DNA from: Siphonodentalium dalli
Lineage: Eukaryota > Mollusca > Scaphopoda > Gadilida > Siphonodentaliidae
NCBI GenBank assembly: GCA_032622095.1
Contig: CP136061.1
Location: 217,528,373-217,592,372 of the forward strand
Direction of reading: 5' to 3'
DNA: 64,000 bases
The position numbers were made by a program, and so were the translations under genes. Below are positions 1 through 11,839 of the stretch, in pieces. The notes beneath the pieces were generated by a model. It was not told the DNA's origin. It saw only the letters and a program-made list of their open reading frames with translations, and made no database searches. The stretch's first letter is position 1. The number at the start of each line of letters is the position of its first letter.

Positions 1-1696
1 ACAGGTCGTACCTTTAGTCTGATCATCATAAAATTTGTCATGGTTGTTGAAATTGGAATGTAGATGGGAACGAGTCATTTTGGGGTCATTCGGACAAAAA
101 ACATGCATTGGGTTTAAAAATTTAATCCATTAGCACGGGCCACAGGTCGTACTGTTCTTCTGATCATCATGAATGCAGGTCATACCTTTAGTCTGATCAT
201 CATAAAATGTGTCATGGATGTTAACAATGACATGTAGATGGGAACGAGTAATATTGGGGTCATTTGGCCAAAAAACCTGGTCGCCAGCAGCCATCTTGGA
301 TTTTACTCTTTGTATGACTAAATCCTTTAGCACGGGCTACAGGTCGTACCTTTAGTCTGATCATCATAAAATTTGTCAAGAATGTTAATAATGACATGTA
401 GATGGGAACGAGTCATTTTGGGGTCATTCGGCCAAAAAACATGGCCGCCAGCAGCCATCTTGTATTTTACTCTTTGTATGACTAAATCCTTTAGCACGGG
501 CTACAGGTCGTACCTTTAGTCTGATCATCATAAAATTTGTCATGGCTGTTGAAATTGGAATGTAGATGGGAACGAGTCATTTTGGGGTCATTCGGACAAA
601 AAAGATGGCCGCCAGTAGCCATCTTGGATTTCAAAATTTAATCCATTAGCACGGGCCACAGGTCGTACTGTTCGTCTGATCACCATGAAATTTGTCATTG
701 ATGATAATATTGACATGTAGATGGGAACGAGTAATTTTGGGGTCATTCGATTTTACTCTTTGTATGACTAAATTCTTTAGCACGGGCTGCAGGTCGTACC
801 TTTCGTCTGATCATCATAAAATTTGTCATGGATATTAACAATGACATGTAGATGGGAACGAGTCATTTTGGGGTCATTCGGCCAAAAAACATGGCCGCCA
901 GCAGCCATCTTGGATTTTACTCTTTGTATGACTAAATCCTTTAGCACGGGCTACAGGTCGTACCTTTAGTCTGATCATCAAATTTGTCATGGTTGTTGAA
1001 ATTGGAATGTAGATGGGAACGAGTCATTTTGGGGTCATTCGGACAAAAAACATGGCCGCCAGCGGCCATATTTGGTTTAAAAATTTAATCCATTAGCACG
1101 GGCCACAGGTCGTACTGTTCTTCTGATCATCATGAAATTTGTCATGGATGATAATATTGACATGTAGATGGGAACGAGTAATTTTGGGGCCAGCAGCCAT
1201 CTTGGATTTTACTCTTTGTATGACTAAATTCTTTAGCACGGGCTGCAGATCGTACCTTTAGTCTGATCATCATAAAATGTGTCATGGATGTTAACAATGA
1301 CATGTAGATGGGAACGAGTAATTTTGGGGTCATTCGGCCAAAAAACCTGGACGCCAGCAGCCATCTTGGATTTAAAAGTTTAATCCATTAGCACGGGCCA
1401 GAGGTCGTACTGTTTGTCTGATGATCATGAAATTTGACATGGATGATAATATTGACATGTAGATGGGAACGAGTAATTTTGGGGTCATTCGGCCAAAAAA
1501 CATGGCCGCCAGCAGCCATCTTGGATTTTACTCTTTGTATGACTAAATTCTTTAGCATGGGCTACAGGTCGTACCTTTAGTCTGATCGTCACAAAATTTG
1601 TCATGGATGTTAATGATGACATGTAGATGGGAACGAGTCATTTTGGGGTCATTCGGCCGAAAACATGGCCGCCAGCAGCCATCTTGGATTTTACTT
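1..1696. repeat. Satellite array of about 155-bp monomers
   Basis: The block acaggtcgtac (or a one-base variant) recurs near 1, 142, 339, 503, 658, 789, 953, 1105, 1244, 1400 and 1564, and every unit contains gtagatgggaacgagt followed by tttggggtcattcgg. Spacing varies from about 131 to 197 bases because some units carry internal deletions or duplications. Two monomer types alternate irregularly: one ends in ctttgtatgactaaat, the other in aaaatttaatccattagc. The array starts before the window and stops near 1696. No coding content is supported; short open frames across it are repeat-derived. Confidence 0.9.
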
Positions 1697-1775
1697 TTCT
1701 CTTCATGTCTATAAACTAGTATTAGAAATTCAACTTTCCACATTCCTAATCGCTCCATTGACTGTAATACATTAA

Positions 1776-1835
1776 ATTATTCCCTTTCCAAGTTGAGCTA
1801 CAGTGTCATTGACACTTTCATTTACAATGAGCATT
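1776..1835. repeat. Short dispersed repeat, second copy near 61775
   Basis: The stretch containing aagttgagctacagtgtc and attgacactttcatt reappears inverted at about 61770-61815. It sits directly between the satellite and the U2-like block. Too short to classify. Confidence 0.6.
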
Positions 1836-1878
1836 TATTTTCCACACCTCGCTTAGTGCGAAGTCCTGTAGTACAGTT

Positions 1879-1960
1879 ACGCTTCTCGGCCTTTTGGCTA
1901 AGATCAAGGTGTAGTATCTGTTCTTCTCAGATCAGCGCCTGATACGTCCCCACAGGGGAC
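1879..1960 (+). ncRNA. U2 snRNA-like 5' domain (divergent gene or truncated pseudogene)
   Basis: The sequence from 1880 reads cgcttctcggccttttggct, then aagatcaag, gtgtagtatctgttctt and ctgatacgtcc, which matches the conserved 5' part of metazoan U2 snRNA. This includes stem I, the GUAGUA branch-point recognition element and the stem II region. One extra G precedes gtgtagta. Stem IIa can form ATCAG-cgc-CTGAT and stem IIb GTCCCC-aca-GGGGAC, both perfect although loop and stem bases differ from the usual U2. After 1960 the similarity stops: the Sm site expected shortly downstream is absent, the nearest AAATTTTGG being at about 2029. A truncated retrocopy or a U2-headed repeat is the more likely reading; a divergent functional RNA is not excluded. 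Confidence 0.55.
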
Positions 1961-2023
1961 TTCGAGGTTGGTTTGAGGAGAATGGTGGATGGAAGAATCA
2001 CCTTCTAAACATCATTGTCCACA

Positions 2024-2394
2024 GGCCGAAATTTTGGTTAAAGCCGTGTAACAGACGTTTGGTTTATTTACATTGAAATTGCTTAACTCGATTCTTTTGA
2101 AGCTTCATCCTTAATGAGCGTGTGTACAGTATATGAGGCCTTCAACCTCTATCTCGGGACGGGTAGTTTGATGCGCTGATCAATTTCGTCACACTTATTT
2201 ATTTTATAAAAAAAAAAATCCATGATTGTCTCCATTTAGCTGAGATGGCTTCCAGAATGGCCGAAATTTTTGTTAAAGCCGTGTAACAGACGTTTGGTTT
2301 ATTTACATTGAAATTGCTTAACTCGATTCTTTTGAAGCTTGATACCTCTATCTCGGGACGGGTTGTTTGATGCGCTGATCAATTTCGTCACACC
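2024..2394. repeat. Imperfect tandem duplication of decayed repeat
   Basis: The segment beginning ggccgaaatttt and continuing through gccgtgtaacagacgtttgg is present at 2024-2105 and again at 2259-2340. Both copies are followed by cctctatctcgggacgg and gatcaatttcgtcacac. The latter part resembles the interior of the Helitron-like element at 4938-5771. Confidence 0.75.
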
Positions 2395-2540
2395 CGGATG
2401 CCCGTGCGGCGTGACCTCGACCTTTAAAATCCACCATTTTCGGGGTGTTGGTGTAAAAAAACAACACAACGGCTCTACCCCATCAGGACGGGTACCGTAC
2501 TGACCCGCGTTTAGGCCCAGGGGGCCTTTGTTTTATTTGA
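2385..2540. mobile_element. Decayed fragment of the GTGACCTTGACC Helitron-like family
   Basis: The words cggatgcccgtgcggcgtga, accattttcggggtgttgg and caggacgggtacc are shared with the interior and 3' end of the element at 4938-5771. No CTAG end is left here. Confidence 0.6.
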
Positions 2541-3639
2541 GCTCAAAAATCCAAGTGGGCTTAAACTCGGATATTGCCCTTTGCAAACCAAAAATCCTAA
2601 GAAATCGGGACAGTAAAACTGATGAAAGCCGATCTAACGCCGATTATTTGGGAATTTTTTCAATTAAATGTGAATATTAAAATATTATAATAACACTTTA
2701 TAGTCTTGTAGTTTTATTGGACAACATTCCCATGTTAAAATGACACTATTATGTAAGTAGTCTTGACTGACAGCCGTCTTGTTCCCAAAGTGTATACTTG
2801 GAGTCAGGAATGCCCTGGTTATTATGTAAGCGGCAGTGTGGGTTATCTATAGTCTATAGTTTATATCAATGTTCAGATTTAATCCGATTAGGAAAACAAT
2901 TAAGCCCGGCGCTTTATTCGTGATCCATTGTCTACATAGAGGATGTTACAATGGCGACTAATTGCATGTTTAACAAAAGCCAGTGAGTGTAATTATTTAA
3001 CAGCACTGACCAGGCAGTTGTATTTCTACTAAAACGGCATTCTGAACTCCTCGACCTGTGACCTCTGGGGGCAAACGGTGACGGAATCTGACGAGGTTTA
3101 CCGAATGCTATAAAAAAACGTATACAAAAGCACGTGTTTGAATATTTTGGTTTCGAGTGAATAAAGTTGACGTTGTTAAATGACAAGTTCCCCCTTCTGC
3201 TCCATTATGATACCCACTGTGTGTTTACATAACCAAGAGGCCAGTTCTTTGTGTTTGGCCACATGTAGGAACATACAGGTCTACGTTGTCACTGAACACG
3301 AAAAATATGTTTTTACAGTACCGGTACTGTAGTTGGAACATGTGCGCTTTGATTAAACTTAAAAGTATTGCACGCGCATCGCGCACATGGCTTTTAAAGC
3401 TATACGCTGTTAGCAAGTGGGTTCTATTGTATTTTATGTCTGTTAAGCGTTTGGTTTCCCCCGGGAAGTATAATTGAATAAACAATTGTGAATTTAAGAT
3501 TCACTTTATTTTATTTCATTTAATATTATCACTTACCTACGAATTATAACTTTCCATTTTTCGTGGCATTCTCGCCGTCACCGATCGTTTGTGAATATAC
3601 TTCTTGGAATTATTTATTTGGGGAGTATCATTAGCAAAT
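2541..3639. other. No gene recognised
   Basis: Mixed-composition DNA with only short chance open frames on both strands, the longest under 90 codons and none with a recognisable domain. The word gggcttaaac near 2550 recurs near 3678, hinting at repeat remains. Confidence 0.5.
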
Positions 3640-3785
3640 ACTTACTTACCACTGCTGAAATTGAACAAAATTTGGGGTGGGCTTAAACACGAATATACCC
3701 CTGTGCATGGAATTTGGCCAAAATATATGGGTGGGCTTAAACACGGGCATGGGCTTTGAACCGGGTCAGTACGGTACCCAGCTAG
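3640..3785 (+). mobile_element. 3' end of an upstream Helitron-like element
   Basis: The stretch ends ..GGGTcagtacggtACCCagCTAG with the CTAG at 3782-3785, immediately followed by the start of the next element. The GGGT/ACCC inverted pair just before CTAG is a weak version of the terminal hairpin. The 5' side of this element cannot be placed. Confidence 0.55.
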
Positions 3786-4325
3786 TCTCATATATATTTT
3801 GAAGACCTCTGTCTGTCTGTTTGTCTGTCTGTCTGTCATTAATACAAATCTACGATTCTCAACCTATCGGGACGAAACTTGGTACGTGTGTGTAGTTTGA
3901 CCAGGTGGTGGTCGTTGTCGTATTGGCGAGCCTGTGCGACGCCCGTGCAGCGCATACGCAGACGAGATCTCGGAAACGGGTGGAGCTATCGACTTGAAAT
4001 TTGGTATGTGAATGTATCTTGCCCCGAATACGAATTTTATCGGGTCGCCGAGCCCGTGCGACGCCAGCTTCGCGCATGCGCAGACGAGATCTCGGAAACG
4101 GGTGGAGCTATCGACTTGAAATTTGGTATGTGAATGTATCTTGCCCCGGATACGAATTTTATCGGGTCGCCGAGCCCGTGCGACGCCAGCTTCGCGCATA
4201 CGCAGACCAGATCTCGGAAACGGGTAGAGCTATCGACTTGAAATTTGGAACGTCGGGCTGGGTAGAGCTATCGACTTGAAATTTGGTTTTTGAATAGCCC
4301 GGACAACGTCGGGCTCATCGGCTAG
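3786..4325 (+). mobile_element. Helitron-like nonautonomous element 1 (type A)
   Basis: It starts TCTCATATATATTTTGAAG directly after a CTAG, followed by a tctg-rich microsatellite. It carries about 2.7 tandem subrepeats of 122 bases (gatctcggaaacggg at 3966, 4088 and 4210) and ends with the hairpin CCCGGAC-aac-GTCGGG (4298-4313), then CTAG (4322-4325) and T. TC start, 3' hairpin about ten bases from CTAG and insertion next to T are the published hallmarks of Helitrons. No Rep/helicase frame is present, so it is nonautonomous. Confidence 0.75.
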
Positions 4326-4937
4326 TCTATTATATATTTTGGAAGATCTGTGTGTCTGTGTGTGTGTGTGTGTCTGTCTGTTTGCGATGGATTCGAAAAC
4401 GGCCTGGCCGATTTCGATGAAACTTAGTATGTGGGGGTATTTTCGGCCGGGAAGTGACATAGGCCTATTAATTTGCCTGTGCGACGTGACCTTGACCTTG
4501 AAATCGGGTAATTTCAAGGTCAAACGCCCGAATATCACAGGATTTCGATGAAACTTGTTATGTGGGGGTACTTTCGGGCGGGGAGTGGCATAGGCCTATT
4601 AATTTGCCTGTGCGACGTGACCTTGACATTGAAATCGGGTCATTTCAAGGTCAAACGCACGAATATCATGGGATTTCGATGAAACTTGGTATGTGGGGGT
4701 ACTTTCAGTCGGGGAGTGGCATGGGCCTATTAATTTGGTCATGCAACGTGACCTTGAAATCGGGTCAATTCAAGGTCAAATCGCCAATTTTGATGGGATT
4801 TCGACGAAATTTTATACATAGGGTTACTTTTGTCCACTGAGTGTTTTGGACGAGTCAAATCGTGACCCCACTTGACCTTGACCTTCAAAATGGACAATTC
4901 AAGGTCAAAGCCCGGACGAAGTCGGGTCACCTTCTAG
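4326..4937 (+). mobile_element. Helitron-like nonautonomous element 2
   Basis: It starts TCTATTATATATTTTGG, has a (TG)n tract, then about four subrepeats built around gtgcgacgtgaccttgacc and atttcaaggtcaaacg. It ends with the hairpin CCCGGAC-gaa-GTCGGG (4911-4926) and CTAG at 4934-4937. The extended motif TGACCTTGA occurs repeatedly on both strands. Confidence 0.75.
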
Positions 4938-5771
4938 TCTATTATATATTTGAGGACAGTTTGTGTGTGTGTGTGTGTGCCTGTGGCCGCGATGGACTAG
5001 AAAATGGCTCAACCGATTTCGACGAAACTTGGTATGGGCACGTAATTCGACCCGAGGACCAACATAGGCCCATCCATTTGCCTGTGCAGCATGACCTTGA
5101 CCTTCAAACCGGTGACCTTCAACCTGTATCTCGGCTCCTGCTGGATCGATTTCGACCAAATTTGGTTTGTGGGGGCAGTTTGAGGCGCCAACCAATTTTG
5201 TCACACGCGGATGCCCGTGCAGCGTGACCTTTACCTTTCAAATGACCTTGAACCCGTATCTCGGTATCCGCTGGGCCGATTTCCACCATTTTTGGAGTGT
5301 TGATGCAGATGGGGATGCCAATAAATTTCGTCCCATCCAGATGCCCGTGCGGCATGACCTTGACCTTCAAATGACCTTGAATCTCTATCTCGGAATGAAA
5401 TTTCGTAGGTAGGGATAGTTCGGGTAGCCAAACATTTTCAACGGTAGTGATGGCCCCGTGCAGCATGACCTTGACCTTTCAAATGACCTTGAAACTGTAT
5501 ATCGGCATCCGCTGGGCCGATTTCCACCATTTTTGGGGTGTTGGTGTACGTGGGGATGCCAATAAATTTCGTCCCACAAAGATCCCTGTGCAGCGTGACC
5601 TTGACCGTCAAATGACCTTGGCTCTCTATCTCAGGGTCCGATGGGACGATCGGGATGAAATTTCGTATGGAAGGGATAGTTCGGGTAGCCAAACATTTTC
5701 AACGGGTAGCGGCGTGAGTAATAAAAAAAATAACACAACGACTCTCCCCGTTAGGACGGGTACCCAGCTAG
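4938..5771 (+). mobile_element. Helitron-like nonautonomous element 3
   Basis: It starts TCTATTATATATTTGAGG after a CTAG, followed by a (TG)n tract and degenerate subrepeats of about 115-125 bases with gtgaccttgaccttcaaatg and gatttccaccatttttgg. The 3' end is the palindrome GGGTACCC (5758-5765) followed by agCTAG (5768-5771). Its interior module recurs in the element at 13076-13859, which has a different 3' end. Confidence 0.7.
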
Positions 5772-7038
5772 TCTATCTATACTATATATTTTGAGAACAT
5801 ATATATATATGTGTGTGTGTGTGTGGGTACTTCATAGAATCCAAAACACGTGTAAAGATTGAGCTCAAACTTCCTATGTAAGTGTCAAATCCCACCGACA
5901 CGACTGTGGTCGCGTTTTAGAGAAGCTCAGAGCACCCGTTCTCCAATCTCAAATCACCGCAAAGGCACGGCGTGGGTTAATCAAGTGATTATTTAATGAG
6001 CGTTTGTTTTTGACGCATCTCTATAAAGAGCGTCTGTTTCCCATTCAACGTTATTAGCATCTGCAGAGTTATACGCATTGAGTGCTTGCCTATGCGGGGA
6101 GATTTATTGGAGCTCTTACAACATCATTGTTATAGTATGTATGGCACTTAGGTCAGGGCTTAGGGGGGGGGGGTAGTTATAGGCATAATGCTTCTCAGAA
6201 ATCCCGGTTACAAACCAACACTCACAATTTCGTATTTACTCAAACGTTATCGCTCGAAATTTATTCCCTGCGAGCACGGATGGCGCGCTTTGTTTTTACA
6301 GTATATACCTTTGGTATATACCGAAATCATCCCAGATAATCACGAATATAGCATCAGATTTCTCCCCAGATATACCGTTATAAAGCTACTGGAATCTGCC
6401 AATCTATCTATCTATACTATATATTTTGAGACTTCGTATATATGTGTGTGGGTACTTCATAAAATCCAAAACGCATGTAAAGATTGAGCTCAAACTTCCT
6501 ATGTAAGTGTCAAATCCCACCGACACGACCGTGGTCGCGGTTTAGAGAAGCTCAGAGCACCCGTTCTCCAATCTCAAATCACCGCAAAGGCACGGCGGGG
6601 GTTAATCAAGTGATTATTTAATGAGCGTTTGTTTTTGACGCATCTCTATGAAGAGCGTCTGTTTCCCATTCAACGTTATTAGCATCTGCAGTGTTATATG
6701 GGAACATTGAGTGCTTGCCTATGCGGGGAGATTTATTGGAGCTCTTACAACATCATTGTTATAGTATGTATGACACTTAGGTCAGGGCTTAGGGGGGGGT
6801 GGTTATAGGCATAATGCTTCTCAGAAATCCCGGTTACAAACCAACACTCACAATTTCGTATTTACGCAAACGTTATCGCTCGAAATTTATTCCCTGCGAG
6901 CACGGATGGCGCGCTTTGTTTTTACAGTATATACCTTTGGTATATACCGAAATCATCCCAGATAATCACGAATATAGCATCAGATTTATCCCAAGATATA
7001 CCGTTATAAAGCTACTGGAATCTGCCAATCTACTTCCG

Positions 7039-7071
<33 letters not shown>

Positions 7072-7709
7072 CATAGAATCGAAAACGCGTGTAGGAACGG
7101 GCATCCTCACGGCAATGTCGGCTTATAAGACATCTTTACTACACATGACAGCCGATGGACAATTGGTCTCTATATATGTACCAAAATTACGCCGCGTTGG
7201 TGACTGGGAAATTCCAGGGAATGCCGATTGAGCTCAAACTTGCTACCTACGGGAAGTGTCATATATATGAGTGTGTCCTTTATAGACTCGAACCGATTGA
7301 GCTCAAACTTGCTAAATATTGACTGGGAAATTCCAGGGAATGCCGATTGAGCTCAAACTTGCTACCTACGGGAAGTGTCATATATATGTGTGTGTCCTTT
7401 ATAGACTCGAACCGATTGAGCTCAAACTTGCTAAATACGGGAAGTGTCATGGACGGGTTCATTGAAAAACCAAAAAAAATCGGGTAAAATTGAAAAACAA
7501 AATTAAAAAGGCACAATTAACTCCTTGAAAAACCAAAAAAATAAATAATTAACTCATTGAAAAACAAAAAATTAAATTAAAATTGTCATGTTTCTGACTA
7601 TTGCCGAAATTTGCTGCAAATGCAGCACAAGTGTCTCGGAACCTGTTGCAATTGCTTTTTCAAACAAAGCCATGGGACGAATGCCGCCAGTGGCGGGCTA
7701 ACCTGCTAG
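5772..7709 (+). mobile_element. Helitron-like element 4 with internal duplication
   Basis: It starts TCTATCTATACTATATAT. The block 5772-6402 is repeated nearly intact at 6403-7030, including the restarted 5' end, so a second element begins inside. The junction at 6402/6403 lacks CTAG and reads ctgccaa|tctatctat. The remainder (7031-7709) has a (TA)n tract, two copies of gattgagctcaaacttgcta blocks, AT-rich DNA, and the hairpin CCGCC-agt-GGCGG (7684-7696), then CTAG (7706-7709). Confidence 0.7.
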
Positions 7710-8246
7710 TCTATCTCATATATATTTTGAAGACCTCTGTCTGTCTGTATGTTTGTATGTTTGTCATTTATACAAATCTACGATTCTCGACCGATCGGGA
7801 CGAAACTTGGTACGTGTGTGTAGTTTGACCAGGCGGTGGACGTTGTCGTATTGGCGAGCCCGTGCGGCGCCCGCTTCGCGCATGCGCAGACGAGATCTCG
7901 GAAACGGGTGGAGCTATCGACTTGAAATTTGCTATGTGAATGTATCTTGCCCCAGATACAAATTTTATCGGGTCGCCGAGCCCGTGCGACGCCAGCTTCG
8001 CACATGCGCAGACGAGATCTCGGAAACGGGTGGAGCTATCGACTTGAAATTTGGTATGTGAATGTATCTTGCCCCGGATACGAATTTTATCGGGTTGCCG
8101 AGTCCGTGCGATGTCAGCTTCGCGCATGCGCAGACCAGATCTCGGAAACGGGTGTAGCTATCGACTTGAAATTTTTTTTTTGAATAGCTATCGACTTGAA
8201 ATTTGATTTTTTGAATAGCCCGGACAACGTCGGGCTCATCGGCTAG
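7710..8246 (+). mobile_element. Helitron-like element 5 (type A)
   Basis: Close relative of the unit at 3786-4325: same start TCTATCTCATATATATTTTG, same 122-bp subrepeats with cttcgcgcatgcgcagac, and same 3' hairpin CCCGGAC-aac-GTCGGG followed by ctcatcggCTAG at 8243-8246. Length 537 against 540 for its relative. Confidence 0.75.
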
Positions 8247-9112
8247 TCTATACTATATATTTTGAGACTTCGTATATATGTGTGTGTGTGTGTACTTCAT
8301 AGAATCCAAAACGCGTGTACAGATTGAGATCAAATTTCGTATGTAAGTGTAAAATCCCACCGATACCGCCGTAGTCGTGTTTTCGAGAAGCTCTGAGCAC
8401 CCTTTATCCACTCCCAAATCACCGCAAAGGCACGGCGGGGGTTAAGGCAATAACGCTCTTTATCTATACCTTATACGGAGGTTTTAACAATTAACGCTCT
8501 TTATTGCAATGGACGTGGCTAAACGATACCCCATGCGTCCGATGCGGATTCCAATGGACGTGGCTAAACGACTGACCCCATGCGTCCGAAATACGGATGC
8601 GGACGAAATGCAACTAAAAAGGCAGAATTGATCTAAGAGCTCGAAATATTATGCAGAGGGATTTCACGACGGGATTAATTGACTGTCCGCTCTGAAGTTT
8701 AGGACGGGGAGGACAGGTACCATGAATTAACTCATTGAAAAACAAAGAATGCGTTATCTCGCAAACGGGTGGAGCTATCGACTTGAAATTTGCTATGTGA
8801 ATGTATCTTGCCCCGGATACAAATTTTATCGGGTCGCCGAGTCCGTGCGACGCCAGCTTCGCGCATGCGCAGACGAGATCTCGGAAACCGGTGGAGCTAT
8901 CGACTTGAAATTTGGTATGTGAATGTATCTTGCCCCGGGTACGAATTTTATCGGGTCGCCGAGCCCGTGCGACGCAAGCTTCGCGCATGCGCAGACCAGA
9001 TCTCGGAAACGGGTGGAGCAATCGACTTGAAATTTGGTTAAATTAAAAAAATGTCATGTTTCTGAAACAAAGCCATGAGACGAATGCCGCCAGTGGCGGG
9101 CTAACCTGCTAG
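8247..9112 (+). mobile_element. Helitron-like element 6 (mosaic of types C and A)
   Basis: It starts TCTATACTATATATTTTGAG and has a (TG)n tract, then the acttcatagaatccaaaacg module. The type A subrepeat block is embedded at about 8755-9035, and it ends with the type C hairpin CCGCC-agt-GGCGG and CTAG (9109-9112). The twin motif aacgctctttat occurs near 8451 and 8494. Confidence 0.75.
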
Positions 9113-10790
9113 TCTATACTATATATTTTGAGACTTCGTATATATGTGTGTATATATGTGTGTGTGTACTTCATAGAATCCAAAACGACTGATCCGATCG
9201 AGCTAAAATTTCGTATGTAAGTGTAAAATCCCACCGACACCGCCGTAGTCTGGTTTACGAGAAGCCCTGAGCACCCTTTATCCACTCCCAAATCACCGCA
9301 AAGGCACGGCGGGGGTTAATCAAGTGATTATTTAATGAGCGTTTGTTTTTTACGCATCGCTATAAAGAGCGTCTGTTTGCCATTCAACGTTATTTGCATC
9401 TGCAGAGAGATATACGGAACACACATTAAATTTAAAAAACATTTGTTTCTGACCAACCCTGCGAGCACGGATGGCTCGCTTTGTTTTTACAGTATATAGT
9501 TATATACCGAAATCATCCGAGATAATCACGAATATAGCATCAGATTTCTCCCCAGATATACCGTTATGAAGCTACTGGAATTATATTAATCTGCCAATCT
9601 ACGGGAAATTCCAGGGAATGCCGATTGAGCTCAAACTTAAGTGCTTTCCTATTTTTAGAACGTAACACATGTTTACGTCGTGTTGGTGATTGAGGTTCAC
9701 AACGGGGTTAATTGACTGTCCGCTCTTTGCGACGATGAGGTTCACGGCGGGGACTATTGACCAACACTCACAATTTCGTCTTTTGCATCAGATACCAACA
9801 CCTCGACCGATCGGATATATGTGTGTATGTGTGTATATATGTGGGTACTTCATAGAATCGAAAACGCGTGTAGGAACGGGCATCCCCACGGCAATGTCGG
9901 CTTATAAGACATCTTTACTACACATGAAAGCCGATGGAATTTACATTTTATGATGTATACATTTTTTGTTGCGGCTGAAAATCTTAGTCTATTTCCGAAA
10001 CATTCATATAAACAAGCTCTAAACTTACACCCCTCGATTCCTGCTAACTCACGCAGCTATGCACACTGCCCCAAACCGTGAACGCCAACGACATTGTTGG
10101 CGAGAAAATAGCCCCCAAGTCGTAAATATCAACAACAACGATATTACTAAATACACGTTTTCGGCAATGTGAGAGTTTTCGGGGAGCCGTGATGCCAACA
10201 ACAACGGCCCGAAGCCCTGAATGCCAACAACAGATTCAATGCAATGTTATATATTATGCAGTCGAGATTTCACGACATTACGACGGGTACGGCAGACTCG
10301 AAATATTATGCAGACAGATTTCCCGACGGGAAGCGTTTGTTTTAAATTCAATGCAATGTTATCGTAGAGAGATTTCACGAAACAAAGAATGCGTTGTCTG
10401 TCGTTCCTACGAAGGGGGGATTTCTACGGGTAAATTTTTCCGCCAGAAACAAAAAATTAAATTTTAAAAACATTAAATTCATATTAAAAAATAAAAAACA
10501 AAAATAAATAAAAACAAAATAATTACAAAAATGTCATGTTTCTGAAACAAAGCCATGGGACGAAAACAATTTACAATTTAATTAACTTTTGTACTTGAAT
10601 TGTTATTGGTCCATGGTGAGACCATAATTTCTCTTGATATAAAGGCAGAATTAACTCATTGATTGTCTCCTCACGTTTTCAATTCTGTATTCTGACCATT
10701 CAGTTCAATTAACGAATCAATCGTTAAAAAATGTATTTAAAAAATGTCATGTTTCTGACCAAGCACGCCAGTGGCGGGCTAACCTGCTAG
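9113..10790 (+). mobile_element. Helitron-like element 7
   Basis: It starts TCTATACTATATATTTTGAG after CTAG and ends with cgccagtggcgggctaacct, then gCTAG (10787-10790). The interior contains a partial copy of the 6290-6400 module (gcgagcacggatgg and tataccgttat), several aacaacgatatt blocks and AT-rich DNA near 10440-10550. No long reading frame with domain content. Confidence 0.7.
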
Positions 10791-11839
10791 TCTATCTATA
10801 CTATATATTTTGAGACTTCGTATATATGTGTGTATGTGTGTGTGTGTGTGTGTACTTCATAGAATCCAAAACGCGTGTACAGATTGAGATCAAATTTTGT
10901 ATGTAAGTGTAAAATCCCACCGACACCGCCGTAATCGTGTTTTCGAGAAGCTCTGAGCACCCTTTATCCACTCCCAGTCATCGAAATCAGCTCAAACGGC
11001 ACGGCCGGGGTTAATAACGTCATTATATATATATATGAAGTCAGAGTCTCCAAAGTTATACCGGAACAAACACGTGTTTACGTCGTCTTGGGGGTCCACG
11101 GTGGGAGTCTGACTTCAATGCAATGTTATCGCTCGAAACACGTGTTTACTTCGTGTTGAGGTTCACGATGGGAGTCTGACAATTGTTATCGCTCGAAATA
11201 GTACATTAGGACGGTAACGGCTGGACAGATTGAGCTCAAACTTCCTATCTAAAGGTAAAATACCACGTACGATGTCGTCCACGCGTTTTCCAGAAGCTCA
11301 GAGCACCCGTACTCCACTCCCAGTCATAAAAATCAGCTCAAACGGCACGGCCGGGGTTAATAACGTCATTATATATATATATACGAAGTCAACGTTATTA
11401 GCATCTGCATTGAGTGCATTTCCTAGAACGCAACACGTGTTTTACGTCGTCTTGAGGTTCACGATGGGAGTCATTTCAATGCAATGTTATCGCTCGAAAC
11501 ACGTGTTTACTTCGTGTTGAGGTTCACGATGGGAGTCTGACATTTCAATGCAATGTTATTGCTCGAAATATTATGCAGAAAGGCAGATCTCGGAAACGGG
11601 TGGAGCTATCGACCTGAAATTTGCTATGTGAATGTATCTTGCGCCGGGTACAAATTTTATCGGGTCGCCGAGTACGTGCGACGCCAGCTTCGCGCATGCG
11701 CAGACCAGATCTCGGAAACGGGTGGAGCTACCGGGTACAAATTTTTCTTATTGAAACGCGTGGAGCTAAAAATTAAAAAAAAAAAATTAAAAAAATGTCA
11801 TGTTTCGGACAAGCCGCCGGTGGCGGGCTAACCTGCTAG
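10791..11839 (+). mobile_element. Helitron-like element 8 (mosaic)
   Basis: It starts TCTATCTATACTATATAT with a long (TG)n tract. The interior repeats the blocks cacggccggggttaataacg and gaggttcacgatgggagtct, then a type A subrepeat piece at 11585-11770, an A-run, the hairpin CCGCC-ggt-GGCGG and CTAG (11836-11839). Confidence 0.7.

Noticed and set aside
1-1696. A CRISPR array
   Set aside because: Repeats are long, adjoining and diverged, with no unique spacers, in animal DNA; this is a satellite.
3859-5794. Overlapping open frames of 80 to 130 codons on both strands in the Helitron-like units
   Set aside because: They follow the subrepeats, overlap each other on both strands, and have no domain, consistent start or splice context.
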